NCBI GenBank assembly: GCA_045631445.1
Contig: JAZQUS010000015.1
Span: forward strand, 1 to 13,286
Source: RGIG4608 sp045631445
Lineage (GTDB): Bacteria > Bacillota > Clostridia > Oscillospirales > CAG-272
Direction of reading: 5' to 3'
DNA: 13,286 nt
A program made the translations under genes and the position numbers. Shown here one piece after another: positions 1-6,514 of the stretch (its first letter is position 1; every line of letters starts with the position of its first letter). The notes beneath the pieces were generated by a model. It did not search any database. It was not told the DNA's origin and was given only the letters and a program-made list of their open reading frames with translations.

Positions 1-65
1 CACCAAGGATAACGGGGGAGTTCATCTCCTGTGCTGTGAGAAGAATGGCTTTTGTCCATTCAAGG
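1..65. repeat. Artefactual duplicate of bases 150-214
   Basis: These 65 bases are identical to bases 150-214, which encode part of the aldolase N-terminus. The two copies are separated only by the adapter block at 66-149. The first base of the window equals the first base after the adapter. That fits a short library insert (about 65 bp) copied twice around a circular library molecule. It should be treated as artefact, not as a genomic direct repeat. Confidence 0.93.
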
Positions 66-149
66 AAGTCGGATCGTAGCCATGTCGTTCTGTGAGCCAA
101 GGAGTTGTTATCAGGTCTTGTCTTCCTAAGACCGCTTGGCCTCCGACTT
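66..149. other. MGI/BGISEQ adapter-barcode-adapter contamination
   Basis: Bases 66-107 (starting AAGTCGGATCGTAGCC) match the 42-nt MGI/BGISEQ read-2 adapter as I recall it. Bases 118-149 are the reverse complement of the 32-nt read-1 adapter (AAGTCGGAGGCC...). The 10 bases between them, TTATCAGGTC at 108-117, have the length of a sample barcode. The 8-base inverted ends (66-73 and 142-149) are simply the shared starts of the two adapters. DNA-nanoball libraries are circles, so insert-adapter-barcode-adapter-insert is the expected read-through product of a short insert. This block is not biological sequence. Confidence 0.96.
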
Positions 150-291
150 CACCAAGGATAACGGGGGAGTTCATCTCCTGTGCTGTGAGAAGAATGGCTT
201 TTGTCCATTCAAGGTTGTTAATATTGAACTGACCAACTGCATAGTGGCCTTCTTTTGCTTTTGTAAGCATTTCTTTTGCTGAAACAAGCAT
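150..291 (-). CDS. fba: Class II fructose-bisphosphate aldolase, N-terminal part only
   Basis: The gene reads leftward from ATG at 289-291. Its first 47 residues, MLVSAKEMLTKAKEGHYAVG and onward through the QFNINNLEW segment to SPVILG, are the standard start of bacterial class II (zinc-dependent) fructose-1,6-bisphosphate aldolase. This cytosolic enzyme interconverts fructose-1,6-bisphosphate with dihydroxyacetone phosphate and glyceraldehyde-3-phosphate. A GGAGG site lies at 301-305 and a good promoter at 328-356. The reading frame continues to base 22, but everything beyond residue 47 is translated adapter plus a repeat of the same insert, so it is not protein. The zinc ligands and active site of the roughly 290-310-residue enzyme lie beyond the artefactual edge. 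The family call is firm. Nothing can be said about whether the rest of the gene is intact. Confidence 0.93.
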
Positions 292-327
292 TTTGAAAAT
301 CCTCCAAATAAAAATTTACTAACGATT

Positions 328-356
328 ATTATATACTATTTTTTTGAAAAAATCAA
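328..356 (-). promoter_or_regulatory. Promoter of fba
   Basis: On the minus strand a TTGATT -35 box (351-356) and a perfect TATAAT -10 box (328-333) are separated by 17 bases. Transcription would start near 320, giving a leader of about 30 nt that contains the GGAGG at 301-305. It matches the sigma-A pattern seen at the other promoters in the window. Confidence 0.75.
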
Positions 357-437
357 GTATTTACGAAATTTTTTATGCAAAATAGTGTATTTTTACATAA
401 AAATTAAAATAAAAAATATTAACAGTGCAAAAATATC

Positions 438-466
438 TTGACAAATGATACAAAAGTGTGTAAAAT
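438..466 (+). promoter_or_regulatory. Promoter of rny
   Basis: TTGACA (438-443) and TAAAAT (461-466) are separated by 17 bases, a near-consensus sigma-A promoter. The predicted start near 473 leaves a leader of about 90 nt before the RNase Y ATG. No riboswitch-like structure was recognised in that leader. It lies back to back with the fba promoter. Confidence 0.75.
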
Positions 467-563
467 AAAAGAGTAACTAAAATGGTTAAATAGGGCTTTT
501 ACTATTCATTATAGATTACATCATTCGATTATTGACAACTAAATATGAAAAAGGAGGTGCAAT

Positions 564-2126
564 ATGGAAGCATTATGGTACGTTCTTGTGGCAGTTATCG
601 CAATTGCAGTCGGCGTTTTTGCAGGTATGGTTCTTCGCAAAAAGGTTGCTGAGGGCAAGATTGGTTCTGCCGAAGAAGAAGCCAAAAGAATCGTAGTTGA
701 CGCTGAAAAGCAAGCCGAAACCAAGAAGAAGGAAGCTGAAGCACGCAAAAAGGAAGCTCTTATTGAAGCGAAGGAAGAAATCCTTAAGCAAAAAAATGAA
801 GCTGAACGCGAATGGAAAGAGCGCCGCGCTGAGCAATCCAAAACCGAAAACCGTTTGGCTCAAAAGGAAGCTAACCTTGATAAAAAGAGCGAGGCACTTG
901 AGAAGAAGAACGAGCAACTTGACAAAAAGCTCAAGGACGCAGACGTTGTTCGCGCTCAGGTTGACGAAACTCTCGAAAAGCAACTCAAGGTGCTTGAGCA
1001 AATTTCGGGGCTTACCATTGAGGAAGCTAAAGAGCAGCTTATCGAAAAAATCGAAAGTCAAGTTAAGCACGAGCTTGCTCAAAGACTTGATGAGCTTGAA
1101 CAGCAGTTCAAAGAAGATTCTGAAGAAAAAGCACGAAACATTTTGTCCCTTGCAATTCAACGTTGCGCGGCAGACCACGTTGCAGAAGCAACAATTTCTG
1201 TTGTGGCATTGCCCAATGAAGAAATGAAGGGAAGAATTATGGGTCGTGAGGGTAGAAATATCCAAAAAATTGAAACACTTACAGGTGTTGAACTCATTAT
1301 TGATGACACACCTGAAGCAATCACAATTTCAGGCTTTGACCCTGTGCGCCGTGAGGTTGCAAGAGTTGCGCTTGAAAAGCTTATCTCCGATGGCCGCATA
1401 CATCCTACAAGAATTGAAGAGATGGTTGAAAAGGCACAGAAAGAGGTTGATGCGTCCGTTAAACAGGCGGGTGAAAGAGCTACCTTTGAGGTTGGCATTC
1501 ACGGAATTCATTCCGATCTCGTTAAGCTTCTCGGTCGCTTGCGTTACCGTTCAAGTTATGGACAAAACGTACTTAAACATTCTATTGAAGTTGCATTTTT
1601 GGCAGGTATTATGGCAGAGGAACTCGGTGTTGACGCAAATGCGGCAAGACGCGCAGGTCTTCTTCACGATATTGGTAAGGCATTCCCACACGACGTTGAG
1701 GGATCTCACGTTGAAATTGGTGTGAATACCGCTAAAAAGTACAAAGAAAGCAAGGAAGTCGTTCACGCAATTGAGGCACATCACAACGATGTTGAGCCTA
1801 GAACGATTTTGGCGATTCTCGTTCAGGCGGCAGACGCTATTTCTGCTGCAAGACCCGGTGCGCGCCGCGAGGATATGGAAAACTATATCAAACGTCTTCA
1901 AAAACTTGAAGAAATTGCTACAAGCTTTGAGGGAGTTGACAAGGCGTATGCTATCCAGGCAGGACGTGAGGTTCGCGTTATGGTTAAACCCGAACAGGTT
2001 AACGATGACGGCATGAAGCTCATCGCCAGAGAAATGGCTGCCAAGATTCAGGCAGAAATGAAATATCCCGGTCAGATTAAGGTTCACTTAATTAGGGAAA
2101 GCAGAGTTGCGGATTTTGCTAAATAA
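564..2126 (+). CDS. rny: Ribonuclease Y
   Basis: This is the membrane-anchored endoribonuclease that starts mRNA decay in many Bacillota. The 520-residue length is typical of the family. Residues 4-25 form a single N-terminal membrane anchor. Residues 30-200 are a long charged coiled coil rich in Glu, Lys and Ala. A KH RNA-binding domain follows, with its GREG loop at 227-230. The HD phosphohydrolase domain carries LLHDIGK (H368, D369), the AHHNDV histidines near 405-406 and the distal Asp in QAADAIS near 423. A strong AAGGAGGT at 551-558 sits 5 bases before the ATG. The gene appears monocistronic, with its own promoter at 438-466 and a terminator at 2228-2262. Opposite-strand reading frames within it are shadows of the biased coiled-coil codons. 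Confidence 0.97.
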   Translation: MEALWYVLVAVIAIAVGVFAGMVLRKKVAEGKIGSAEEEAKRIVVDAEKQAETKKKEAEARKKEALIEAKEEILKQKNEAEREWKERRAEQSKTENRLAQKEANLDKKSEALEKKNEQLDKKLKDADVVRAQVDETLEKQLKVLEQISGLTIEEAKEQLIEKIESQVKHELAQRLDELEQQFKEDSEEKARNILSLAIQRCAADHVAEATISVVALPNEEMKGRIMGREGRNIQKIETLTGVELIIDDTPEAITISGFDPVRREVARVALEKLISDGRIHPTRIEEMVEKAQKEVDASVKQAGERATFEVGIHGIHSDLVKLLGRLRYRSSYGQNVLKHSIEVAFLAGIMAEELGVDANAARRAGLLHDIGKAFPHDVEGSHVEIGVNTAKKYKESKEVVHAIEAHHNDVEPRTILAILVQAADAISAARPGARREDMENYIKRLQKLEEIATSFEGVDKAYAIQAGREVRVMVKPEQVNDDGMKLIAREMAAKIQAEMKYPGQIKVHLIRESRVADFAK

Positions 2127-2144
2127 ATCCTCAACCAAATTCTC

Positions 2145-2176
2145 AACAACGATTTGTGTTGTTTTTATATATATTT
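2145..2176 (+). terminator. Weak hairpin after rny
   Basis: AACAAC (2145-2150) and GTTGTT (2158-2163) can form a 6-bp stem with a 7-base loop, followed by a T/A-rich run. The stem is short and AT-rich, so it is at best a minor terminator upstream of the stronger one at 2228-2262. Confidence 0.35.
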
Positions 2177-2227
2177 TATCATAAAACCAACCTGAGAGTT
2201 ATTCGGCTCGTCCGATTGAGTATAAAA

Positions 2228-2262
2228 GAGGCGTTATCTTTTGATAGCGCCTCGATTTTTTC
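2228..2262 (+). terminator. Rho-independent terminator of rny
   Basis: An 11-bp stem (2228-2238 paired with 2243-2253, one G-U pair) closes on a TTTT loop and is followed by a six-T tract. Its core is GAGGCG/CGCCTC. It lies about 100 bases after the rny stop and about 15 bases before the repeat element at 2277. Confidence 0.85.
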
Positions 2263-2276
2263 GTTTTATGGTTTTC

Positions 2277-2668
2277 AAATTTTGATTTATCAGGGAGTTA
2301 CAAAGTAAAAAAGGTCGCTTTTGAAAAAGCTCCGCAAAACTTTTATAAGTGGGTAATAATTTAGACCGCGCAAATCGTGCGCCTTCACTTCTGACGCGCT
2401 TGGCGCAAACGTTTTTGTTGCACAAGTGCAACAAAAACCACGCTTTGCTACTCTGCACATAGCCATTTAGGTAGCAATGTGGCTACGTTGGGCATTAGCA
2501 AATCATAGATTTTGCGAATGTATGAGCAAAATCGTTATGTGTTGTTTGGTTGCACCAAACAACACGATTTGCGCGAAATCTTACCGCAAAGCTACATGAA
2601 AGTTTTGCGGAGCTTTTTCAAAAGCGACTTTTTTATCTTTGTAACTTCTCCCCGATAAATCCCAATTT
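2277..2668 (+). repeat. Long-TIR, hairpin-rich intergenic element (copy A)
   Basis: This 392-bp spacer element has no convincing coding sequence. Both ends carry the same module of about 105 bp in inverted orientation: 2277-2379 on the left and 2563-2668 on the right. The outer arms (2284-2346 against 2597-2661) are nearly identical over about 63 bases with a few small indels. An inner block, CGCGCAAATCGTG at 2367-2379, has its perfect complement at 2563-2575. The core holds a 13-bp perfect hairpin (2411-2423 with 2426-2438), a 55-base segment (2433-2487) also present at 13201-13255, a small GTAGC/GCTAC hairpin (2472-2486), and an 11-bp hairpin (2539-2549 with 2555-2565). No transposase and no clear target duplication were found. 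It may be a MITE-like element, a structured RNA gene, or both. Confidence 0.8.
2411..2438 (+). repeat. Perfect 13-bp palindromic hairpin in copy A
   Basis: Left arm 2411-2423 and right arm 2426-2438 are exactly complementary around a two-base AA centre; in practice the closing pair opens to a larger loop. The right arm runs into the conserved 55-base segment. The matching position of copy B (13252-13278, minus orientation) has a different sequence but also forms a hairpin. Confidence 0.85.
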
Positions 2669-2675
2669 ATGAAAT

Positions 2676-2703
2676 AAGCGGCAAGCATTTTTGCCTACCG
2701 CTT
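2676..2703 (-). terminator. Terminator of the histidine kinase operon
   Basis: The hairpin sits 4 bases beyond the kinase stop codon. On the minus strand AAGCGG pairs with CCGCTT, and an inner AGGCA/TGCTT stem is joined to it through a T-G wobble. The sequence after it is T-rich but not a clean U-tract. It abuts the right end of copy A. Confidence 0.65.
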
Positions 2704-2707
2704 TAAT

Positions 2708-3922
2708 TTATTTTCTTGCTTTTAAGGTTATAGTAAACGTTGTGCCATCCTCTTCATTGGACTCAACGGAGAGCTTGCAACCGAGCATATCACATTTTTT
2801 CTTTGCGAGGGATAGACCAAGACCGTGTCCGCCCACCTTGCGCTCCTTATTGGTACGATAAAAACGTTCAAAAACATGAGAAATCTCGTCGGGCTTTATA
2901 TATTCTCCTTTATTGTTTATGGTGAAATAAACTTTTTTAGAGGATTGATAAAGGGCAATATTGATTTTTCCGCTTTCATCACTATATTTAATAGCGTTAT
3001 CAAAAAGAATTTCAAGCACCTTTGAGAAGGTTGGCGCGTGTGTCTTTACTACAATATCGGGTTGAATTCCGCTTTCCATCATTACGTTCTTTTCAAAAGC
3101 CACAACCTCAAATTGCAAAATAGAGTTTTCAACAACCTCACTCAAATTCACCTCACCGAATTTGAGCTCTTCTTTTGTTGCTTCGCTTTTTGCTAACTCC
3201 AACATTTTATTAACGAGGTCACTCATTCTTTTGGCCTCCTCGTTGGTGCTTTCGATCCATTTCATCTGTGATTCGACGGTTTCATTCTGATGAGATGAAA
3301 TGATATTATTGTTGGCAAGGATAACGGTTAGAGGTGTTTTTAAATCGTGTGATGCATCTGCAATAAACTGTTTTTGTTGTTCCCACGCCTTTTCAACCGG
3401 AGCGAGTGCCATACTTGCCAAACGTATGCTGATAAAGGAAAAAACTAGCATAAATATAAAACCTGCAAGGGCACCTTGTTTAAGATTTTCCTTTAGACGC
3501 TCGTTGATATGCTCACGGGATAGAAAGGAAATAATAATTCCTTTGGGAGTTGATTGTCTTAAAAAACTAAGGTTTTGGTCAAAGTATATGCCGCGATCAT
3601 TTTCCCATTCAAGAGCATAATTGATTGCATTTTGAATGTTTTCTTTATCAAATTCTGATTGAGATGAATAGATGATTTTTCCGTTTGAATCAACTAAAAC
3701 AGTAAGGGATAATTCATATATTTTATCATCGGGGAGTGGCATATGGCCCATACCCTCAAAATCGCTTGCAGCACTGACAATATTTTCTTTAAGTGCATTT
3801 GTGATTACAATTTCTTCTCTTATATAGACAAAGAGAGAAAATGCGGCAAACAAAAGCGCAAAAACTATTCCTAAAATTAGAATATTATGAAGAATTAGCC
3901 TGATTTTTAATTTTTTTAACAT
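2708..3922 (-). CDS. Sensor histidine kinase
   Basis: A 404-residue membrane kinase that would autophosphorylate on histidine and pass phosphate to the adjacent OmpR-type regulator. Membrane segments lie near residues 11-33 and 149-169, enclosing an extracytoplasmic sensor region of about 115 residues with no domain I recognise. The dimerisation and phosphoacceptor helix carries ADASHDLKTPLTVIL with His192. The ATPase domain has the N box (LFDNAIKYS, N309), an F box (FERFYR, about 351-356) and the G box GGHGLGL (about 364-370). It starts 3 bases after the regulator stop. Its AAAGGTG ribosome site lies within the last codons of the regulator, so the two are coupled. The signal sensed cannot be read from the sequence. 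Confidence 0.93.
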   Translation of the reverse strand: MLKKLKIRLILHNILILGIVFALLFAAFSLFVYIREEIVITNALKENIVSAASDFEGMGHMPLPDDKIYELSLTVLVDSNGKIIYSSQSEFDKENIQNAINYALEWENDRGIYFDQNLSFLRQSTPKGIIISFLSREHINERLKENLKQGALAGFIFMLVFSFISIRLASMALAPVEKAWEQQKQFIADASHDLKTPLTVILANNNIISSHQNETVESQMKWIESTNEEAKRMSDLVNKMLELAKSEATKEELKFGEVNLSEVVENSILQFEVVAFEKNVMMESGIQPDIVVKTHAPTFSKVLEILFDNAIKYSDESGKINIALYQSSKKVYFTINNKGEYIKPDEISHVFERFYRTNKERKVGGHGLGLSLAKKKCDMLGCKLSVESNEEDGTTFTITLKARK

Positions 3923-3925
3923 AAT

Positions 3926-4606
3926 TTACACCTTTGTGGTTAATTTATATCCGAGTTTTTTGGCTGAAATGATTTCAATGTTGGATTCAACGAATGAAAG
4001 CTTTTTGCGAAGGAAAGATATGTATGCCTCAACGTTGTTGTCACCTGCATCGGAATCGTATCCCCAAATTCTTGTGATAATATCTTGCTTTGATATGATT
4101 ATGTCGGGCTTTGCCAAAAACATTTTTAAAAGCTCACACTCCTTAAAATTGAGATGAATGCTTTTCAAACTCTTATCACAGGAGAGCTTGGATTGATCGA
4201 GATGAAGTGTTATATCACCGTATTTTATTTCGTCAAGAATTACCTCACCTCGACGTCTTGTGAGCACGCGAAGACGAGCCAAAAGCTCCTCGGGGGAGAA
4301 GGGCTTTGTCATATAGTCATCTGCGCCTGCATCAAGACCTTTTACCTTATCCGTTATAGTATCCTTTGCGGTGAGCATAAGCACTGGAGTTGTAATTTTC
4401 TTGCGTCGAAGCTCAAGGCAAACCTCAAAACCGTTAACAGAGGGGAGCATTATATCAAGAATGATGCAATCGTATATTCCACTAAGGGCATAATCAAGGC
4501 CCTCTGCACCATCATAAACGACGTCAACCATATATTTTTGTTCCAAAAGAATATGCGAAAGCGCGTCTGCAAGACGCTTTTCGTCTTCAACAATTAATAT
4601 ATTCAT
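3926..4606 (-). CDS. OmpR/PhoB-family response regulator
   Basis: A 226-residue DNA-binding regulator. The receiver domain (about 1-118) has the acidic pocket E7-D8, the phosphorylation site Asp51 (IILDIMLP), Thr79 (MLTA) and Lys101 (TKPF). The C-terminal winged helix (about 128-224) contains the recognition segment GDNNVEAYISFLRKKL. Its ATG at 4604-4606 is preceded by GAAAGGAG (4613-4620). It is the first gene of a two-gene operon with the kinase and is transcribed divergently from the VTC-DUF4956 pair. The shared intergenic region contains paired TTTYAAG repeats oriented towards each promoter, of the kind OmpR-family proteins bind as tandem half-sites. Autoregulation and control of the divergent pair are inferred from this. 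Confidence 0.94.
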   Translation of the reverse strand: MNILIVEDEKRLADALSHILLEQKYMVDVVYDGAEGLDYALSGIYDCIILDIMLPSVNGFEVCLELRRKKITTPVLMLTAKDTITDKVKGLDAGADDYMTKPFSPEELLARLRVLTRRRGEVILDEIKYGDITLHLDQSKLSCDKSLKSIHLNFKECELLKMFLAKPDIIISKQDIITRIWGYDSDAGDNNVEAYISFLRKKLSFVESNIEIISAKKLGYKLTTKV

Positions 4607-4635
4607 AAAAAGCTCCTTTCTTGATAATCATATAT

Positions 4636-4664
4636 ATTATATTACATATCACATGTTTTTACAA
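4636..4664 (-). promoter_or_regulatory. Promoter of the two-component operon
   Basis: On the minus strand TTGTAA (4659-4664), a 17-base spacer and TATAAT (4636-4641) form a good sigma-A promoter about 30 bases upstream of the response regulator ATG. Paired TTTTAAG repeats lie 19 bases further upstream. Confidence 0.72.
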
Positions 4665-4683
4665 GATATTTTAGCCTAAAAAA

Positions 4684-4701
4684 CTTAAAAAATGCTTAAA
4701 A
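4684..4701 (-). promoter_or_regulatory. Putative regulator half-sites facing the two-component promoter
   Basis: On the minus strand two TTTTAAG heptamers (4695-4701 and 4684-4690) repeat with an 11-base period, about one helical turn, just upstream of the -35 box at 4659-4664. The same motif appears as a pair on the other strand at 4741-4757. Tandem half-sites one turn apart are usual for OmpR-family regulators. The background is AT-rich, so chance is not excluded. Confidence 0.45.
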
Positions 4702-4740
4702 TAGATTTTTATTTGATGTTTTTTGAGCAAATGTGCAAAA

Positions 4741-4760
4741 TTTCAAGATTTTTTAAGATT
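4741..4760 (+). promoter_or_regulatory. Putative regulator half-sites facing the VTC promoter
   Basis: TTTCAAGATT and TTTTAAGATT (4741-4750 and 4751-4760) are back-to-back direct repeats with a 10-base period. They end 5 bases before the TTTACA -35 box. This is a typical activator position for an OmpR-family regulator, and the adjacent divergent gene encodes one. Confidence 0.5.
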
Positions 4761-4765
4761 TTGGA

Positions 4766-4794
4766 TTTACAATAATGAATATATATGATATAAT
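4766..4794 (+). promoter_or_regulatory. Promoter of the VTC-DUF4956 operon
   Basis: TTTACA (4766-4771), 17 bases, then TATAAT (4789-4794). The weak -35 box next to tandem repeats fits an activator-dependent promoter. Transcription would begin near 4801, leaving a leader of about 25 nt with GAGGGAG at 4813-4819. Confidence 0.7.
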
Positions 4795-4826
4795 AATATG
4801 ATAGTATATTAAGAGGGAGTGATTTT

Positions 4827-5528
4827 ATGGCGGATATTATGATATTTAAGCGAAAAGAGAAAAAATATCGCTTAAATACCGAAGAATATAATAAATTTAT
4901 GTCACTTGTCCGCGATAAACTTGTTCCTGATAAGCACGGCAGAAATACGCTCTGCTCACTTTATCTTGATACTCCGGATTTTCTTTTGATAAGAAATTCC
5001 ATCAATGCAATTTCTTATAAGGAAAAGTTGAGGTTAAGAAGCTACGGTGTGCCGAGTGATGACAAAAAGATATTTTTTGAAATCAAAAAGAAGTATAAGG
5101 GCGTTGTGTATAAGCGCAGAGTTTCAATGCCTCAAAGAGATGTTTTTGAGTATATTGAAAGTGGAGAACCACCGATTGATTCTCAAATTATGAGGGAAAT
5201 CGACTATCTTATGAAATTTTATCATCATCCTAAGCCAAACGTTTGTATTCTTTGTGAAAGGGAGGCGTTCTTTTTACAGGAGGACGGAAACGTTCGCTTG
5301 ACGTTTGATGAGAATTTGAGATATAGATTGGGTTTTCCTAATAAGGACAATATCGGAGAGGGAACTCCTATTGTTAATAAAGGAGAATATATTCTTGAAA
5401 TAAAAACGCCTGGAGCGATGCCTATTTGGTTAGCACACGCGCTTTCGGAATGCAAGATATATCCTGCTAAATTTTCAAAATATGCACACGCATATTATGA
5501 TATGAATCAATTAATAGAGAGGAAATAA
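4827..5528 (+). CDS. VTC-domain (polyphosphate polymerase-like) protein
   Basis: A 233-residue soluble protein with the tunnel-fold signature of VTC domains, whose yeast member makes polyphosphate from ATP. Visible landmarks are FKRKEKKYRL (7-16), the first basic strand EKLRLRSYG (66-74), FFEIKKKY with VYKRR (83-98), RLTFDENLRYR (157-167), the acidic strand ILEIKTPGAMPIWL (189-202), and KFSKYAHAYY near the end. These alternating Lys/Arg and Glu positions are what the fold uses to hold triphosphate and metal. GAGGGAG at 4813-4819 supports the ATG at 4827 over a possible ATG at 4839. It lies 2 bases before the DUF4956 gene, a known pairing in Bacillota that often includes CotH, which is absent here. 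Actual polyphosphate synthesis is unproven for such bacterial proteins. Confidence 0.9.
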   Translation: MADIMIFKRKEKKYRLNTEEYNKFMSLVRDKLVPDKHGRNTLCSLYLDTPDFLLIRNSINAISYKEKLRLRSYGVPSDDKKIFFEIKKKYKGVVYKRRVSMPQRDVFEYIESGEPPIDSQIMREIDYLMKFYHHPKPNVCILCEREAFFLQEDGNVRLTFDENLRYRLGFPNKDNIGEGTPIVNKGEYILEIKTPGAMPIWLAHALSECKIYPAKFSKYAHAYYDMNQLIERK

Positions 5529-5530
5529 TA

Positions 5531-6196
5531 ATGAGTTTGTTTAATAATATATTTTTAGGTGGAATGAGTGTTGCAACGTATCTTTTAAGTGCAGGCGCGG
5601 CTATATTTTGTGGTTTGCTTGTGGCTCTTGTGACCTCGTTTAAATATCGAATTACAAAAAGCTTTTTTGCTTCACTCATCGTTTTGCCACTTGCGGTACA
5701 AACGGTAATCGTTATGGTTAACGGAAGCGTTGGAACAGGTATTGCCGTTGCAGGTGCGTTTTCTCTTATCAGATTCCGTTCCGTTCCTGCGAAGGCGCGC
5801 GACATTGTTTCAATCTTTGTTGCTATGACTGCAGGTCTTTCTTGTGCGGCCGGTTACGTTGGAATTGGTGTGCTTTTCACACTTATTGCATGTGCTTGCA
5901 TTCTTGTGCTTTCAACTATTAATATGAGAAGCGACAGGGAACAGGAACTTATTATTACAGTTCCTGAAAATCTCAATTTTACAGGTGCATTTGACGATGT
6001 GTTTGAAAAATATACCAAGAAGAATACTCTTGTTGCTGTAAAACTTGTTAATATGGGTAGTCTTTATAAGCTTACATATAGAATTGAGATGAAGAATGAA
6101 GATGAACTTCGTACATTTATTGACGATCTTCGTGTTCGTAACGGAAATCTTGACATCCAAATTCTTCGCCTTGAAGGAAGTGCAGAAGAACTTTAA
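5531..6196 (+). CDS. DUF4956 membrane protein
   Basis: A 221-residue protein with hydrophobic segments near residues 14-36, 44-64, 69-80 and 93-130, followed by a soluble C-terminal domain of about 85 residues. The conserved family signature, GAFSLIRFRSVPAKARDI, lies at about 75-92 between membrane segments. DUF4956 proteins have no established biochemical role, but their genes repeatedly sit beside VTC-domain genes. A shared function at the membrane, such as polyphosphate export or sensing, is therefore only an inference. The start is 2 bases after the VTC stop, with an AGAGAGG ribosome site in the end of that gene, so the two are co-translated. It ends at a hairpin shared with the convergent small gene. 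Confidence 0.9.
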   Translation: MSLFNNIFLGGMSVATYLLSAGAAIFCGLLVALVTSFKYRITKSFFASLIVLPLAVQTVIVMVNGSVGTGIAVAGAFSLIRFRSVPAKARDIVSIFVAMTAGLSCAAGYVGIGVLFTLIACACILVLSTINMRSDREQELIITVPENLNFTGAFDDVFEKYTKKNTLVAVKLVNMGSLYKLTYRIEMKNEDELRTFIDDLRVRNGNLDIQILRLEGSAEEL

Positions 6197-6228
6197 AAAA
6201 TAAAAAAGGCATTGAAAATCAATGCCTT
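6196..6228 (-). terminator. Terminator of the small minus-strand gene
   Basis: AAGGCATTGA (6206-6215) pairs with TCAATGCCTT (6219-6228), a 10-bp stem with an AAA loop. On the minus strand it is followed by a long T-rich tract (6196-6205), so it mainly ends the 6234-6482 gene. For the convergent DUF4956 transcript the hairpin is present but the U-tract is poor. Confidence 0.8.
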
Positions 6229-6233
6229 AAAAG

Positions 6234-6482
6234 TTAGATTTCTTTGATTGTTTCGTTATCAACGGAAAGAGTTGCCTTTTTATTCTTTTCGATTGAAATA
6301 ACCGCTCTTTCACCGCCAAGTCGGAAAACTTCCTGACTTGCGCCAAAAAGCTTAGCAGAGTGAATTGGGTAGGTTTTATCATCAATTTTAATTTTTGCCT
6401 TTGAAAAAAGTGTACGAGGTGTGTATTCAACGTTATGTACCTCACCGTAAAGCTCAACGGACCATTTTTGAATTTTTGCCAT
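6234..6482 (-). CDS. Small conserved-looking protein of unknown function
   Basis: An 82-residue protein beginning MAKIQKWSVELYGEVHNVEY. It is predicted to be soluble and mostly beta-strand, with alternating hydrophobic stretches and no cysteines. ATG at 6480-6482 is chosen because AAGGAGAT lies at 6487-6494; an in-frame ATG 14 codons upstream would read through that site. The pattern of W-x-V near the start, H-x-V-E-Y, a G-x-x-x-E-x-F motif and a final strand faintly recalls the beta-sandwich of FAIM-like proteins, but I would not assign it. It is a single gene with its own promoter and terminator, convergent with the VTC operon and divergent from the DUF5685 operon. Confidence 0.8.
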   Translation of the reverse strand: MAKIQKWSVELYGEVHNVEYTPRTLFSKAKIKIDDKTYPIHSAKLFGASQEVFRLGGERAVISIEKNKKATLSVDNETIKEI

Positions 6483-6514
6483 ACTTATCTCCTTGATGTG
6501 ATTTAATTTATTTA

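Noticed and set aside
66..149. Small mobile element with 8-base inverted ends and flanking 65-bp direct repeats
   Set aside because: The ends are the common start of the two MGI adapters and the block matches adapter-barcode-adapter exactly in order and length.
22..291. An 89-residue minus-strand protein starting like an aldolase
   Set aside because: Only the first 47 residues are genomic. The remainder translates adapter and a second copy of the insert.
573..1265. Long minus-strand frame opposite rny (230 codons) and overlapping plus-strand frames
   Set aside because: Shadows of the Lys/Glu-rich coiled-coil coding of RNase Y; low-complexity translations without ribosome sites.
2234..2458. 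Minus-strand reading frame of 74 codons in the spacer after rny
   Set aside because: It spans a terminator and one TIR of the repeat element, has no ribosome site, and resembles no protein.
2264..2671. Possible target duplication TTTATG at both sides of copy A
   Set aside because: The left copy lies 7 bases outside the element boundary while the right overlaps it, and TTTATG is common in AT-rich DNA.
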